From Manis javanica (Eukaryota; Chordata; Mammalia; Pholidota; Manidae): a DNA stretch of 64,000 nt. Where the stretch lies: assembly GCF_040802235.1 (NCBI RefSeq), contig NC_133157.1:87654001-87718000 (forward strand), given 5' to 3'. Shown in pieces: positions 9,582 through 19,187 of the stretch (position 1 is the stretch's first letter; each line of letters opens with the position of its first letter). A program made the translations under genes and the position numbers. The notes beneath the pieces were generated by a model. The model had not been told where the DNA came from. It searched no databases and was given only the letters and a program-made list of their open reading frames with translations.

Positions 9582-11209
9582 TACCCGATCAAGGTATTCA
9601 GTTGCTCCCCACAGAAACCTATGGACCCTTACCCTCCAATACCTTTGGTCTAATATTAGGACGGGGGAGCTCTACATTAGCTGGCCTTCATATTGTACCA
9701 GGAGTTATTGATAATGATTATACAGGACAAATTACCCCCCTAGCTTCTGCTCCGACAGGCCCAATATCTATTTACAAAGGAAAAAGAATAGCCCAACTCC
9801 TATTGCTCCCGTTAGACTTAACAAACAAAAGTTACAATAACAATTTTAGATTGAATGCTGCCTTTGGTTCCTCTGATGCTTATTGGGTGCAACAAATTAC
9901 CACTGAACGGCCATTGTTAACCCTACAATTGGATGGCAAGTCCTTTGAAGGTTTAGTGGATACAGGAGCAGATGCTACAGTAATATCAGCCCAACAGTGG
10001 CCTCCCAGTTGGCCCTGCAGTACGTCCATAACCCATCTCAAAGGCATTGGTCAATCTACTAACCCAAAGCAAAGTTCTAAGATCTTAATTTGGAAGGATA
10101 AGGAGGGAAATTCAGGACAAGTCCAACCTTACATAGTCGCTGGATTGCCCATTAATCTATGGGGCCGTGACATTCTATCCCAATTGAAGCTCGTCATGGC
10201 CAGCCCAAATGACATAATTGCCCGACAAATGCTTAATCAAGGCTATCTGCCTGGCCAAGGTTTAGGAAAATACAGTCAAGGCATAAAAGAACCCCTTACT
10301 GTTATACCCAAGAATGACCGTTTCACATATTCTGTTACAACCGATGCAGTTACCAAAGCTAGCCAATATCATGCTCTTCACCATGTGAATGCTCATACTC
10401 TTCGGCTTTTATTTAAACTCACCAGAGAACAAGCTAGGCAGATTGTTAAAAATTGTTCAGGGTGTGTTACCTCACTGCCCCTCCCCCATTTAGGAGTCAA
10501 CCCGAGAGGTTTACTCCCTAATGAGATCTGGCAAATGGATGTTACCCATATTCCTGAGTTTGGAGCTCTTAAATATACCCATGTGACTATCGATACTTAC
10601 AGTGGTTTTATATTTGCCACCCTTCACAGTGGGGAAGCCACTAAGAATGTCATAGCCCATGTTCTTCAATGCATTACTGTTATTGGTAAGCCTCAGACTA
10701 TTAAAACAGACAATGGACCTGGATACACTTCGCAAGCGTTCCAAAATTTTTGTCACCAATTTCAAATCAAGCATATCACTGGTATCCCGTACAACCCCCA
10801 AGGACAAGGAATAGTCGAGCGGGCCCATCAGACAATAAAGAATACTATTAACAAACTTAAAACCAACACAGTGTACCCTATAAGAGGCTCTCCAAAAAAC
10901 CTCCTTAATCACGCTTTATTTACACTCAATTTTTTACAAATAGATAACCACAATAAGTCAGCCGCCGACAGGTTGTGGCACCAAGAAACAAAAACCCAAT
11001 TTGCAGAAGTCCTATGGAAAGATCCTTTAACTTTTAAATGGCATGGTCCCGACCCAGTTCTTATCTGGGGTAGAGGTCACGCCTGTGTTTATGATACACA
11101 GGGAAACGGACCTCGATGGTTACCCGAACGCCTTGTTAAACCCATCAATACTTCTTCAAAACGAAATTGTAATAATTCAATACATTCCAGGGAGGAGAAT
11201 CCACCCTGA
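9410..11209 (+). CDS. dUTPase-protease-G-patch-integrase fusion frame (RT deleted)
   Basis: An uninterrupted frame entered by -1 frameshift at 9404-9410. The first ATG is at 9548, which would give 553 residues. Order: dUTPase (AGLDLCS start near 9543, LGRGSS and GVIDNDYTG segments) to about 9870; retroviral aspartic protease with DTGA at 9959-9970 and the GRDIL-type C-terminal motif; G-patch (GQGLGKYSQG, about 10250-10285); then, with no reverse transcriptase or RNase H, integrase with its HHCC zinc domain (about 10375-10475). The catalytic Asp codons are at 10538-10540 and 10709-10711, and Glu at 10817-10819 (D,D35E spacing). A C-terminal SH3-like region follows. The deletion junction is near 10318-10360 and keeps frame, removing the usual pro-pol frameshift. 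All visible catalytic residues are present. Whether it is expressed is unknown. Confidence 0.9.
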   Translation, partial: LPEGPAPGPTTEYEPRGYQVRSPSSTANPPCASISSLSRATPGSAGLDLCSATDTILVPDQGIQLLPTETYGPLPSNTFGLILGRGSSTLAGLHIVPGVIDNDYTGQITPLASAPTGPISIYKGKRIAQLLLLPLDLTNKSYNNNFRLNAAFGSSDAYWVQQITTERPLLTLQLDGKSFEGLVDTGADATVISAQQWPPSWPCSTSITHLKGIGQSTNPKQSSKILIWKDKEGNSGQVQPYIVAGLPINLWGRDILSQLKLVMASPNDIIARQMLNQGYLPGQGLGKYSQGIKEPLTVIPKNDRFTYSVTTDAVTKASQYHALHHVNAHTLRLLFKLTREQARQIVKNCSGCVTSLPLPHLGVNPRGLLPNEIWQMDVTHIPEFGALKYTHVTIDTYSGFIFATLHSGEATKNVIAHVLQCITVIGKPQTIKTDNGPGYTSQAFQNFCHQFQIKHITGIPYNPQGQGIVERAHQTIKNTINKLKTNTVYPIRGSPKNLLNHALFTLNFLQIDNHNKSAADRLWHQETKTQFAEVLWKDPLTFKWHGPDPVLIWGRGHACVYDTQGNGPRWLPERLVKPINTSSKRNCNNSIHSREENPP

Positions 11210-11213
11210 GAAC

Positions 11214-11233
11214 AGTTTTTCCTTGCCTTTCAG
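11214..11233 (+). promoter_or_regulatory. Candidate env splice acceptor
   Basis: A pyrimidine tract (TTTTTCCTTGCCTTTCAG) ends in AG at 11232-11233, just after the integrase stop and 119 bases before the env ATG. It is well placed to make subgenomic env mRNA. Confidence 0.65.
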
Positions 11234-11264
11234 GGAGAAGACAAATATTCATCATCATTGGACA

Positions 11265-11271
11265 AGGTAAG
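11265..11271 (+). promoter_or_regulatory. Possible secondary splice donor in the env leader
   Basis: AGGTAAG overlaps 11265-11271. With the acceptor ending at 11233 it would define a 33-base exon (about 11234-11266). No clear partner acceptor was seen before the env ATG, so use is uncertain. Confidence 0.35.
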
Positions 11272-11352
11272 CCCATCTGACCTTTGTTAGCACAGTTGTA
11301 GGCCCACTACCAGTGATCTTGCCTATTTTCATTTAAACCCTAAAACGTCATC

Positions 11353-13155
11353 ATGTCTACTACCCATTCCCTTATCGCTACTGTAATAGTCACTGTTGTC
11401 CTAGGAGGGTTTGGACCCCCTCCAAATAAGGAAGAACTCCTCATTCAGCTGTATGGAAGCCCTTGTGATTGTAAGGGAGGAGTGATGGATTTAGAACCTA
11501 GCCTGAGAGGACATACACAAATAACATCTCAAGGGACAAAATATTTACCTGGTCAAATTATTACCAGAAGACCCGTAGACTGCCAAGACAAACTAGCATA
11601 CCTCACAGCAGATATCTCTGCATCTGGAGTGGGTTGGACTCCCCAGTCTTGGAAATGTGTAAGAAAACCCAAAATTATACCTACAATTGATGGCAAACCA
11701 GGGCCTTGTCCCAACCCCTGCCAAAAGGCCACTGCAGTACACTCTACCTGTTACCGCACTGTCCAACAGTGCACCAGTGCCGATGGCAAAGAATATCTAA
11801 CAGCCATCTTACAAAATGGTTATGCTGGTTCCTTTGGAGGCGAGTATGACTATAGCAACCCCCGAGGACATTCTAAATATGCTCAAGCCTCCTGTCATGG
11901 TAAACTTGGCAAGGCGACCTGCTGGCCACTGCAAGCCCCAATCCACATATCTGATGGTGGTGGACCAACAGATCAGGTGAGAGAAGCCCAAGTTCAAAAG
12001 AAAATTGAAAAAATTATCAAAGAAATATACCCTCCCCTAGAGTATCACCCTCTAGCCTTGCCCAAGTCTCGTGGCATAGATCTTGACACCCAGACTGCTG
12101 ATATTCTAAAAGCCACCCATAGCGCACTAAACGCTACTAATCCCAGCCTTGCTGAAAATTGCTGGCTATGCATGACCCTTGGTACGCCTATGCCCCTCGC
12201 AATTCCCACTAACGCTACCACTACACTGCCAGAACAGAATTGTACTCTTAACTCACCCTTTAGAGTACAGCCTGTAGGATTTAACACATCCCTATGCATA
12301 CAAAAGCAGCCCCAGAATAATAGTGATGATGTGAACGTAGGATTTGCCTCTTTCACAAATTGCTCCCAAGTTTCTAATTATTCCTCAGCTCTCTGCCCCG
12401 CTATTGGACAAGTTTTTATCTGTGGAGGAAACCTGGCCTTCACTGCCTTACCCTCAAATTGGACTGGGTTATGTGTGCAAGCCAGTATTCTCCCAGATAT
12501 TGATATTATCCCAGGAGAAGAACCTATCCCCATACCCAGCTTTGAGTATATGGCAGGGCATTCACGCTCTAAAAGAGCCATCCAGCTTATCCCAATCCTA
12601 GTAGGCCTCGGGATTACTACCGCAATGGCCACAGGAACAGCAGGGGCAGGAATAGCCATACATTCCTACCATAAGTTATCCCATCAATTAATTAATGATG
12701 TTCAAACACTCTCAGGAACAATCAATGATCTCCAGGACCAAATTGACTCACTTGCAGAGGTAGTTTTGCAAAATCGTCGAGGTTTAGATCTCCTCACAGC
12801 AGAACAGGGAGGTATCTGTTTAGCTTTGCAGGAAAAATGCTGCTTCTACGCCAACAAGTCAGGCATTGTTCGGGATAAGATAAAGATTCTCCAAGAAGAT
12901 CTCGAGAGAAGAAGGAAAGAACTCCAGAAGAACCCTCTTTGGACAGGATTGAATGGACTCCTCCCGTACCTCCTTCCTATATTAGGCCCTCTTTTAGGAT
13001 TACTACTGGTACTTTCTTTCGGCCCCTGGGCTTTCCAAAAACTTACAATGTTAGTCAAACAGCAAATTGACTCCCTCATAGCAAAGCCCATCCAAGTTCA
13101 TTATCACCGCCTTGCCTTAGCCGATCAAGGTATGAATCTTTACATAGAGCCCTAA
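11353..13155 (+). CDS. env: Intact type-D/RDR-group retroviral envelope glycoprotein, 600 aa
   Basis: A full-length env with no stop or frameshift. A hydrophobic N-terminal signal peptide (about residues 1-20) precedes SU. SU contains SDGGGPTDQVR at residues 200-210 (11950-11982), an exact fit to the SDGGGX2DX2R motif of the RD114/type D (RDR) interference group that binds the neutral amino-acid transporter ASCT2. It also has CWLC at 270-273 and many N-glycosylation sites. A furin-type RSKR ends at residue 408. TM then has a hydrophobic fusion peptide, a heptad region, a QNRRGLDLL segment (from about 472), CX6CC at 489-497, a membrane anchor (about 534-558) and a tail of about 40 residues. 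All parts needed for a fusogenic Env are visible. Activity and expression are inference only. gag and RT are broken, so env is the best preserved gene here. Confidence 0.96.
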   Translation: MSTTHSLIATVIVTVVLGGFGPPPNKEELLIQLYGSPCDCKGGVMDLEPSLRGHTQITSQGTKYLPGQIITRRPVDCQDKLAYLTADISASGVGWTPQSWKCVRKPKIIPTIDGKPGPCPNPCQKATAVHSTCYRTVQQCTSADGKEYLTAILQNGYAGSFGGEYDYSNPRGHSKYAQASCHGKLGKATCWPLQAPIHISDGGGPTDQVREAQVQKKIEKIIKEIYPPLEYHPLALPKSRGIDLDTQTADILKATHSALNATNPSLAENCWLCMTLGTPMPLAIPTNATTTLPEQNCTLNSPFRVQPVGFNTSLCIQKQPQNNSDDVNVGFASFTNCSQVSNYSSALCPAIGQVFICGGNLAFTALPSNWTGLCVQASILPDIDIIPGEEPIPIPSFEYMAGHSRSKRAIQLIPILVGLGITTAMATGTAGAGIAIHSYHKLSHQLINDVQTLSGTINDLQDQIDSLAEVVLQNRRGLDLLTAEQGGICLALQEKCCFYANKSGIVRDKIKILQEDLERRRKELQKNPLWTGLNGLLPYLLPILGPLLGLLLVLSFGPWAFQKLTMLVKQQIDSLIAKPIQVHYHRLALADQGMNLYIEP

Positions 13156-13247
13156 GCCGGCAATAAAATGAATCAGGAAGGAGCTATGTCAAGGTTTTTT
13201 GTCCTGTCCCTTGACAACATCTCTGGGCAATTAGGCGGGTAGTCAAT

Positions 13248-13464
13248 GACGGGTAATTAAGAGGTTGTACCTGCAGAAATACAGGACAGACATAAGACCT
13301 CTGGTAAAAATAACAGGGGCCGATCTAATACTGGGGCAAGCTCCTATTTATATAGGCCGATCCAGTATTAGGGCAAGCTCCCCTGAAGACACCAGGCCGA
13401 CTCCGAAAAGAGGCAAGCTCCTGAAAACAGAGGCCAGGTACTAAACCTCTAGACCTAAGACAGG
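13248..13464 (+). promoter_or_regulatory. Constitutive-transport-element-like RNA region
   Basis: GACGGGTAA at 13248-13256 and ACCTAAGACAGG at 13453-13464 are the two half-motifs that form the NXF1/TAP-binding internal loop of type D retrovirus CTEs. They lie between env and the 3' LTR, the expected place. They are about 200 nt apart, and a threefold repeat fills the gap. Pairing of the halves was not modelled. Confidence 0.6.
13317..13421 (+). repeat. Three tandem ~38-bp units inside the CTE-like region
   Basis: Units start near 13317, 13355 and 13394. Each begins GGCCGA and ends GGCAAGCTCC (13317-13344, 13355-13382, 13394-13421). The first two are closely alike and the third is diverged in the middle. 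Confidence 0.8.
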
Positions 13465-13523
13465 CACCGTCTACCCAGTAGATAAATAGCTCCAAGTTCC
13501 TGTCCCAACCCCTCCTAAAAGAA

Positions 13524-13538
13524 TAGAAAAGGAGGAGA
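13524..13538 (+). promoter_or_regulatory. Polypurine tract of the beta provirus
   Basis: A purine-rich run (AGAAAAGGAGGAGA) lies directly upstream of the 3' LTR and is the plus-strand primer site. Confidence 0.7.
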
Positions 13539-13848
13539 CGCCGGAGACCAAAAGGGCCCACACCCACAAGATGGAGGATTTCCTGCTTCTTTTCCGGGTT
13601 TACTATTCCCGCCAGTACCCACCAAGACCCAATCACCCTTGTACACATTCCTGCTAGCACCACCTGGTGACCAATCATCTTCTGACCCTCCCCTTCCTTG
13701 CTGACTTGTATAAATTAAGCCTGCTGCAAATAAACTGCGCCAGCTTGATCAGACATCCTGTCTTGCTGGTCGTTCTTTGTGTCCCTTGCTTGTTCATTTC
13801 TGCAGGCGTCTCCGGCTACACTCCACGTTAATCCCGCGGGACGGGACA
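13539..13848 (+). repeat. Beta provirus 3' LTR
   Basis: 310 bp, nearly identical to the 5' LTR. Its first base is C where the 5' LTR has T (CG in place of TG), there are about two further substitutions, and it has one copy of the 23-bp unit. TATAAA is at 13709-13714 and AATAAA at 13729-13734. It ends GGGACA at 13848. Confidence 0.93.
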
Positions 13849-13854
13849 ATTTTC
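13849..13854. repeat. Target-site duplication ATTTTC, right copy
   Basis: This matches 7520-7525 exactly and directly follows the 3' LTR. Confidence 0.9.
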
Positions 13855-14151
13855 CACAATCACAATACAGTGTTTTTTCATAGACACATTAATCTTTAGC
13901 TGGGGCCACATCCTGGGGTCTGGTTAGATAAGATTACCTTCGGAATGTTTAGGGTGGTTCTAGCAAGATAAGCTTGGTGTGTATGATTAACTGATTTGAG
14001 GTCAGCTAACTAAAGGTCACTACATTTAACACTGGCTGACTAACTTATTTTTCAAGATTCTAATAATTTTCCTCCTTCTAGGTTAGGGGGTGGTATTTAA
14101 GCCTTTAAGATGGCTGTACTTATGCTAACTTTTGATTTTTCAGATCCTACA
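13849..14151 (-). repeat. Gamma ERV 5' LTR, U3 part (displaced)
   Basis: This is the continuation of the gamma LTR across the beta provirus. On the minus strand it begins TGTAGGAT (14144-14151), complementary to the LTR terminus at 7328-7335. Joined length would be about 495 bp, a normal gammaretroviral LTR. The outer boundary is inferred from the inverted ends only, because the 3' LTR is not in the window. Confidence 0.72.
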
Positions 14152-15754
14152 TACCCATGCTTAGGAAGAGATCACCAGTAAAAAGAGATGACCTTAAATT
14201 AAATTAATTTTATCTATAGCTGCTGAGAAATACATTTGAGACACCACAAAGGATAGTCTCTGAATTCAACACCCTTAACAATCATGTCAGGAAGCAAGAC
14301 AAAGCTTCCTTCTCCCACTTAGGAACATATCTGTTTACATGGGTGTTACTTGACCCAGTTCCCCAGAGGCTGCAGAATGTAGAGAACAGGGCCCTAGTGA
14401 ACAACCCCACCTTTGACCCCAAGGAGCAACTGGTTGAAGGTCAATGCTCCACTTGCCACACTAGAGCCTGAGGCAGCCAGTTAAGGGGGTGGGGCCCTCA
14501 GGTTGTGGAGACAGGTCACTTCTAGCATGCAGACTCCACACAAACTTGGAGTCAAGGCAAGAGAAGAGAGCTACAAGCCTAGAAGCCCCAGGGCCTTCCT
14601 CTGCCTAGTGAGGCATTTAGGGGAGGAGGTGTGGCTGCTTACTCTCGCTTGACCTGTCCAAGAGGTCATTGGATTTCTTCCCCCAAACCGGAAACTATTT
14701 CTTTTATTTTACTGTGTTTGTGTTGACATTTTTCTTACTTTGCAGTGGTTTTCTAGATCTTTTAAAGAGTATTTAAAAAGATAGGGATGAGGAAGGGTGG
14801 CATACAACATCTCTGTCCCCTCAGGCTTGCAGCCTAACAGCACACCTGGGCTACCTGCAGTGTTGACGCTTGGCTGGCCCAGTGTTTGTCAGAGTCTCCC
14901 ACATGGCTCCTCCATGTCACTGACTGTAAATTTAAAAATGCTCCCCAGAAAACGTCAATGAACCAACATCACATTCTCAGTATAGAAGAACTCTTCTGAT
15001 ACAGTTACATGAATTGAACATCAAAGTCCCAGATGCTCCCACTCTCACCAGAGTCTGAGAGGAATAATCCTCATTCAGCTTCCTTGGTGCTGAATTAATT
15101 TATACCTGTTCATCTATTCATTTCATAGGTATGGATGAAGCACAAATAGCAATTGGGATCTCACTGAACTGTTCCCCACTGTGACCAATAGGCAAGCTGC
15201 TATAGGCTGAGCAAGAATATTTGGAAGAATATTTGTTTCTATGTAAGAGAAATGTATGTAGTTCTTCCAGCTTAAGAGAAAGTGATAGAAGTCGAGTAAA
15301 ACAGACCTTTACAATAATCATGAATTATTGGTTAATTGCAATATGAAAACCTCTTTTACTTTATTTTGTAGATGTCACCATTTTGACAGTAAACTCAGTT
15401 TAAAAATCTTCTTGGCAGTTTTATTCACTGAGAGCCAAAAGCTGCAAATAATCCAAATAGCCATCAAAAGTTGAATGGAATATCATGCAACAATGAAAAA
15501 GAATGGGTTACTGTCATACTCAGTAATATGCACTCACAAACAAAAGTTGAACAAAACAAAACACATCCAAAGAGTATGTGTAATTACCTAAGCATGCAGC
15601 ATTGGGACAGAGCCTACACATGGCAAAGGGGCCTGGGAGATTTTCTGCAGAGAACTTATCACTGTCTGACAGTACACAACTAGTGTAATGTCACTACATT
15701 ACACTACTAATTAACTGGCTGTGTTAATTGTCCTAATTTGTCTTTATTAGCTAT
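14152..15754. other. Intergenic host DNA, no gene seen
   Basis: Unique-looking sequence flanking the retroviral cluster. Short open frames here have no recognisable domains. I see no exon, RNA gene or clear repeat. Confidence 0.5.
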
Positions 15755-15880
15755 CTCCCCATGTAGAATATCAGCTCCATGAGGACAGGGAATTGGTTCA
15801 GTTCCTGCTGTGTCACCAAAACTTAAAACAGCGTATGTCTCGTGGTAGACACTTGAAAAGTGTTTGTTGAATGAATGAAT
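15755..15880 (+). repeat. L2 LINE 3'-end fragment
   Basis: It has the pattern of the L2 3' end: a 'CTCCATGAGGACAGGGA' type segment followed by TGTTTGTTGAATGAATGAAT. Confidence 0.75.
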
Positions 15881-16344
15881 AGGAACAAAAAAGTAGTATG
15901 AGCCATAACCCCACCCCCACAAGATGTTTATCTGAATGGCCTGTAAACATGTCATCACGGGCTTTCCTAGGTTATTCGCTCCTGTCAGTGTTCCTGTTGC
16001 CTTTAATCTCCGCCAAACGCAACTCTCAGACCCCGGCCCTCCGAGGGCTCTGGTTCTGCCTCCTTCACCACACCGGCCCGGGGGTTCTCATCTGGAATTT
16101 TGGATTATTTTTTACCTTTAAACGATCCAGTAATTCTCTTTCACCTGAACGACATGAAAATAATAATGACCGGCCAAAAGAGTGAGAAATACTACATCGC
16201 TAGTCTAATTGGCTTGATGCGAAGTCTTATACAATTTTCCCCATAATGAGGAAAAATGTGTGCCACCTTTCATTTTACGTTACTTCCACCACCACTCTAC
16301 CACTCTACTCTGCACCCCCAGCCTTTAACAGCCACAGCTGCAAA

Positions 16345-16680
16345 GGGATTTTTTTTTTTGCTTTCTTTTTTTTTAATTAAGGTATCACTGATATACACTC
16401 TTATGAAAGTTTCACATGAAAAACATTGTGGTTACTACCTTCACCCATATTATCAAGTCCCCCCCATACCCCACTGAAGTCATTGTCCATCAGTGTAGTA
16501 AGATGCCACAGAGTCACTACTTGTCTTTTCTGTGCTTCCCTGTGATCCTCCCCCCCACACCATGTGAATCCCCTTCTCCCTTCCTCCCCACCCACCCTCT
16601 CCCCGACTCCCCTTTGGTAACCACTAGTCCCTTCTTGGAGTCTGTGAGTCTGCTGCTGTTTTGTTCCTTCAGTTTGCAAA
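16345..16680 (-). repeat. L1 3' UTR fragment, minus strand
   Basis: It starts with a T-rich stretch (the poly(A) on the other strand), then GATATACACTCTTATGAA, GTCCATCAGTGTAGTAAGATGCC and TTTGTTCCTTCAG segments shared with the L1 3' ends at 19010, 47370, 48620, 49285 and 49890. Confidence 0.85.
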
Positions 16681-17829
16681 GGGAATTTAAAGAGAATATA
16701 ACCTGAGTTGCTTTGTAAAAATTGAGCTATGAAAAAAAATAACTGAAAGCCTTTTGGCTAGCCCTAGGTTTACCCTTCTTGCTTACCAGCAGATAGTCTC
16801 AGTGGCTATGTTTTTTCCCTTTTATTTAGAGTCTGTCAGAGTTTATACCTGACCCGTATTAATGTAATGTGAAACGAGAGGGGAGAAACATGAGAATGCA
16901 TTTGGAGCTATTCTTCTAGATGCCCACAGGTTTTGTATTAAGAAAAGATGAACATGTAGTCAAAACAATCTGAGCTAATAACTCCACTGGTATGCAGGAC
17001 ATGCTGAAGAGGAAGCAGCATTTTCCAAATGCTTCTGAAACAGGTCCCTCATTATATCCAGTGAGACCAATAAAAATAAATGTGATCCAGCGTTTTCTTA
17101 GCCTGGGTTCATCAAAAAGCAGAGCTGAAGGCTTAGGCTTTGCTCTATCATGTCATAACAATGTCCAGTCGCAGGCTGCAGGAGTCAGGAGCCAAGGGAG
17201 TGAGGTGGGAGGGAAGGAGGCCCTCATTAAGGTGGAGGGGACACTGAGCTAACCACCCCTAATTCAACCAGTTAACTGCTTGACCATGACGGGCCTTGTC
17301 CTCAGAAGCCAATAAGCCATGTCCTGGGATAACTCAGTATAGAAGAAAAGAGTTTGCCCAGCGGTACCCCTACCATGGGCCAGAATTTTACTCCATGGGC
17401 GTTATGTCGCCCACACTCCTAGACCATGCATATGTGGGCCACATGGGGTCCTGTAGCAGATGCCAGGCCTCTGGTCACCTGGGAACCCAGCATGGCCATT
17501 TCCAATGACTCTCAGGTTTCCTGTTTTTGCCCCTCTCCCAACACCCCATCTCCCTACACACGGTGACGCAGCAAAATTCTAACTAGAAATTTTCAAGCTG
17601 GCAAATGTCTGAAAGATCGTGAATTCTGACCTCTTATTTTACTAATGAAGAATCTCGGGCCAAGACAGTGACTGTAAACGTGTATTGTTGTGTTCCCCAA
17701 AAAACCCTTTATTTTCAAATGCATGCAGCTGACTAGATTTAACCAACTGGCCATAGTTTGCCGATCCCTACACAGAAGAACCTGCTTACATTCCTACCAA
17801 TAGTGCAAGAGGTACAAACTTGCCATTAT
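16681..17829. other. Intergenic host DNA, no gene seen
   Basis: No recognisable coding or RNA gene. Short frames near 16992-17252 and 17296-17508 have no domains and no splice context that I can support. Confidence 0.45.
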
Positions 17830-18030
17830 AAAAAAATACATCATGGGGATGAAAAGTACAGCACAGAGAATATAGTCAGTAATATTGTAATAACTTTGTA
17901 TGGTGACAGATAACTAATTTTATTATGTGAGCATTTTGTAATGTGTATAATTTTTTAATACCTATGCTATACTCCTGAAACTAATATTATAGCATATGTC
18001 AACTATACTTCAACTCAAAATAAAAAGAAA
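17830..18030 (+). repeat. Old L1 (L1M-type) 3' end
   Basis: Segments such as AAAAGTACAGCACAG, AATATTGTAATAACTTTGTATGG and a CCTGAAACTAATAT-like end followed by an A-rich tail match mammalian L1M 3' UTR ends. Confidence 0.7.
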
Positions 18031-19007
18031 TATTTTTAAAAAAGGAAACAGAAGAACATATCCTCACAGACTGGAACCACGATGTCGCCAGGATGCCTCA
18101 AGAAAGAGAACTCATTCTTGAGGCAAAAAATGTGATTGGCAAAGAAATAGCCGGCAATATAAAGGTCTTTCAGAAAATAGGGAATTTGAAAAATTATTAA
18201 AATACTACTAAATATGTATAGATTAAAATTCACTTAAGAAAATAAGACCCTGACTTTCAGAACCAATGAGATCTCCTATGCCCATATCCCGTGCTGCTGA
18301 TACTGTGGGTGGTTCCTGTGGGGTCCTTCTCCCTGCCTCTGGAAAGCTAAAACACATTCTTTGGGTTTCCTTGTGGCTCGAGTTTCAGACTGTGTAGGTT
18401 TCACCCATCAGGTGCATTCCCGGAAGACTTGAATTCGAAACAACGTTAGGAATGGTTAGTTGTGGTTTGGGGCCTGGGTCTGAGTCACTGTGACAGTGCT
18501 GTGCTGGGAGGCTGGTAGTTTACTTGTATTTCTTGATTATGGCCAGGGCAGCAGCTACCTTGGCGCCCAGTTCTGCTGTGGGACTCTGGAAGTCATTCCT
18601 GAGAAATTCAGATGGCCTTTTCTGAGGCCCAATAATCTGTAACCATTTGACTTCCTCTGATAAATCCCTTTCTGATTAAACTTCTGAGAATAGACCCTTC
18701 TGTCTACAACTAAATCTCAGTTGACACAGCCCCAAGTGGATCATCTTTAATGGCTCAGGTACATAGATCATGTCCTATTAAGTAAGATCATTACCTGCAG
18801 CATCTTTAACTATTAAGCAAGTTCTCCAATAAGCTTTGTGTTATCCTAATTGCATCTTTTCTTAAATTACTCGAAGCAGATATTAGTGCCTTCAAATTGA
18901 TTTTCTCTTGCACTTACATCTTCCGTTTTATTTTTATGCACCTAGCAAAATGTTTATGTGATCACCGGTCCTTGAAGGAAATGATCACTCTGTTTACAAA
19001 TGTGTTC
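18031..19007. other. Intergenic host DNA, no gene seen
   Basis: Nothing recognisable beyond AT-rich non-coding sequence. Confidence 0.4.
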
Positions 19008-19187
19008 TTTTTTTTTTCTCTTTATTTATTTTTCTAGTAGGGTATCATTGATATACACTCTTATGAGTTCCACAAGCAAAACAATGTGGTTACTACTTTC
19101 ACCCTTATTACTGAGTCTCTACTCTGTACCCCATTGCAGTCACCGTCCATCAGTGTAGTAAGATGCCACAGAGTCCCTACTTGTTAA
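19008..19187 (-). repeat. Short L1 3' UTR fragment, minus strand
   Basis: T-rich start, then GATATACACTCTTATGAG and CCATCAGTGTAGTAAGATGCC. It is homologous to the repeat at 16345 but 5'-truncated. Confidence 0.85.

Larger units (their letters stand above)
7526..13848 (+). mobile_element. Betaretrovirus-like (class II, type D env) provirus, deleted for RT and part of gag
   Basis: A complete LTR-to-LTR provirus of 6.3 kb with matching 6-bp duplications. Order: 5' LTR, PBS-Lys, leader with splice donor, disrupted gag, -1 frameshift site, dUTPase-protease-G-patch fused to integrase, splice acceptor, intact env, CTE-like element, polypurine tract, 3' LTR. It is about 2 kb shorter than a typical betaretrovirus because reverse transcriptase/RNase H and the gag MA-to-CA region are missing. 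By eye the two LTRs differ at about three bases in 310, plus a 23-bp duplication, so insertion is recent on a mammalian time scale. It is inserted in opposite orientation inside the 5' LTR of a gamma ERV. Confidence 0.95.

Noticed and set aside
13317..13421. CRISPR-like short repeats with regular spacing
   Set aside because: Three units of about 38 bp lie within a retroviral 3' region, with spacers that are themselves similar. This is a tandem repeat in a mammalian genome.
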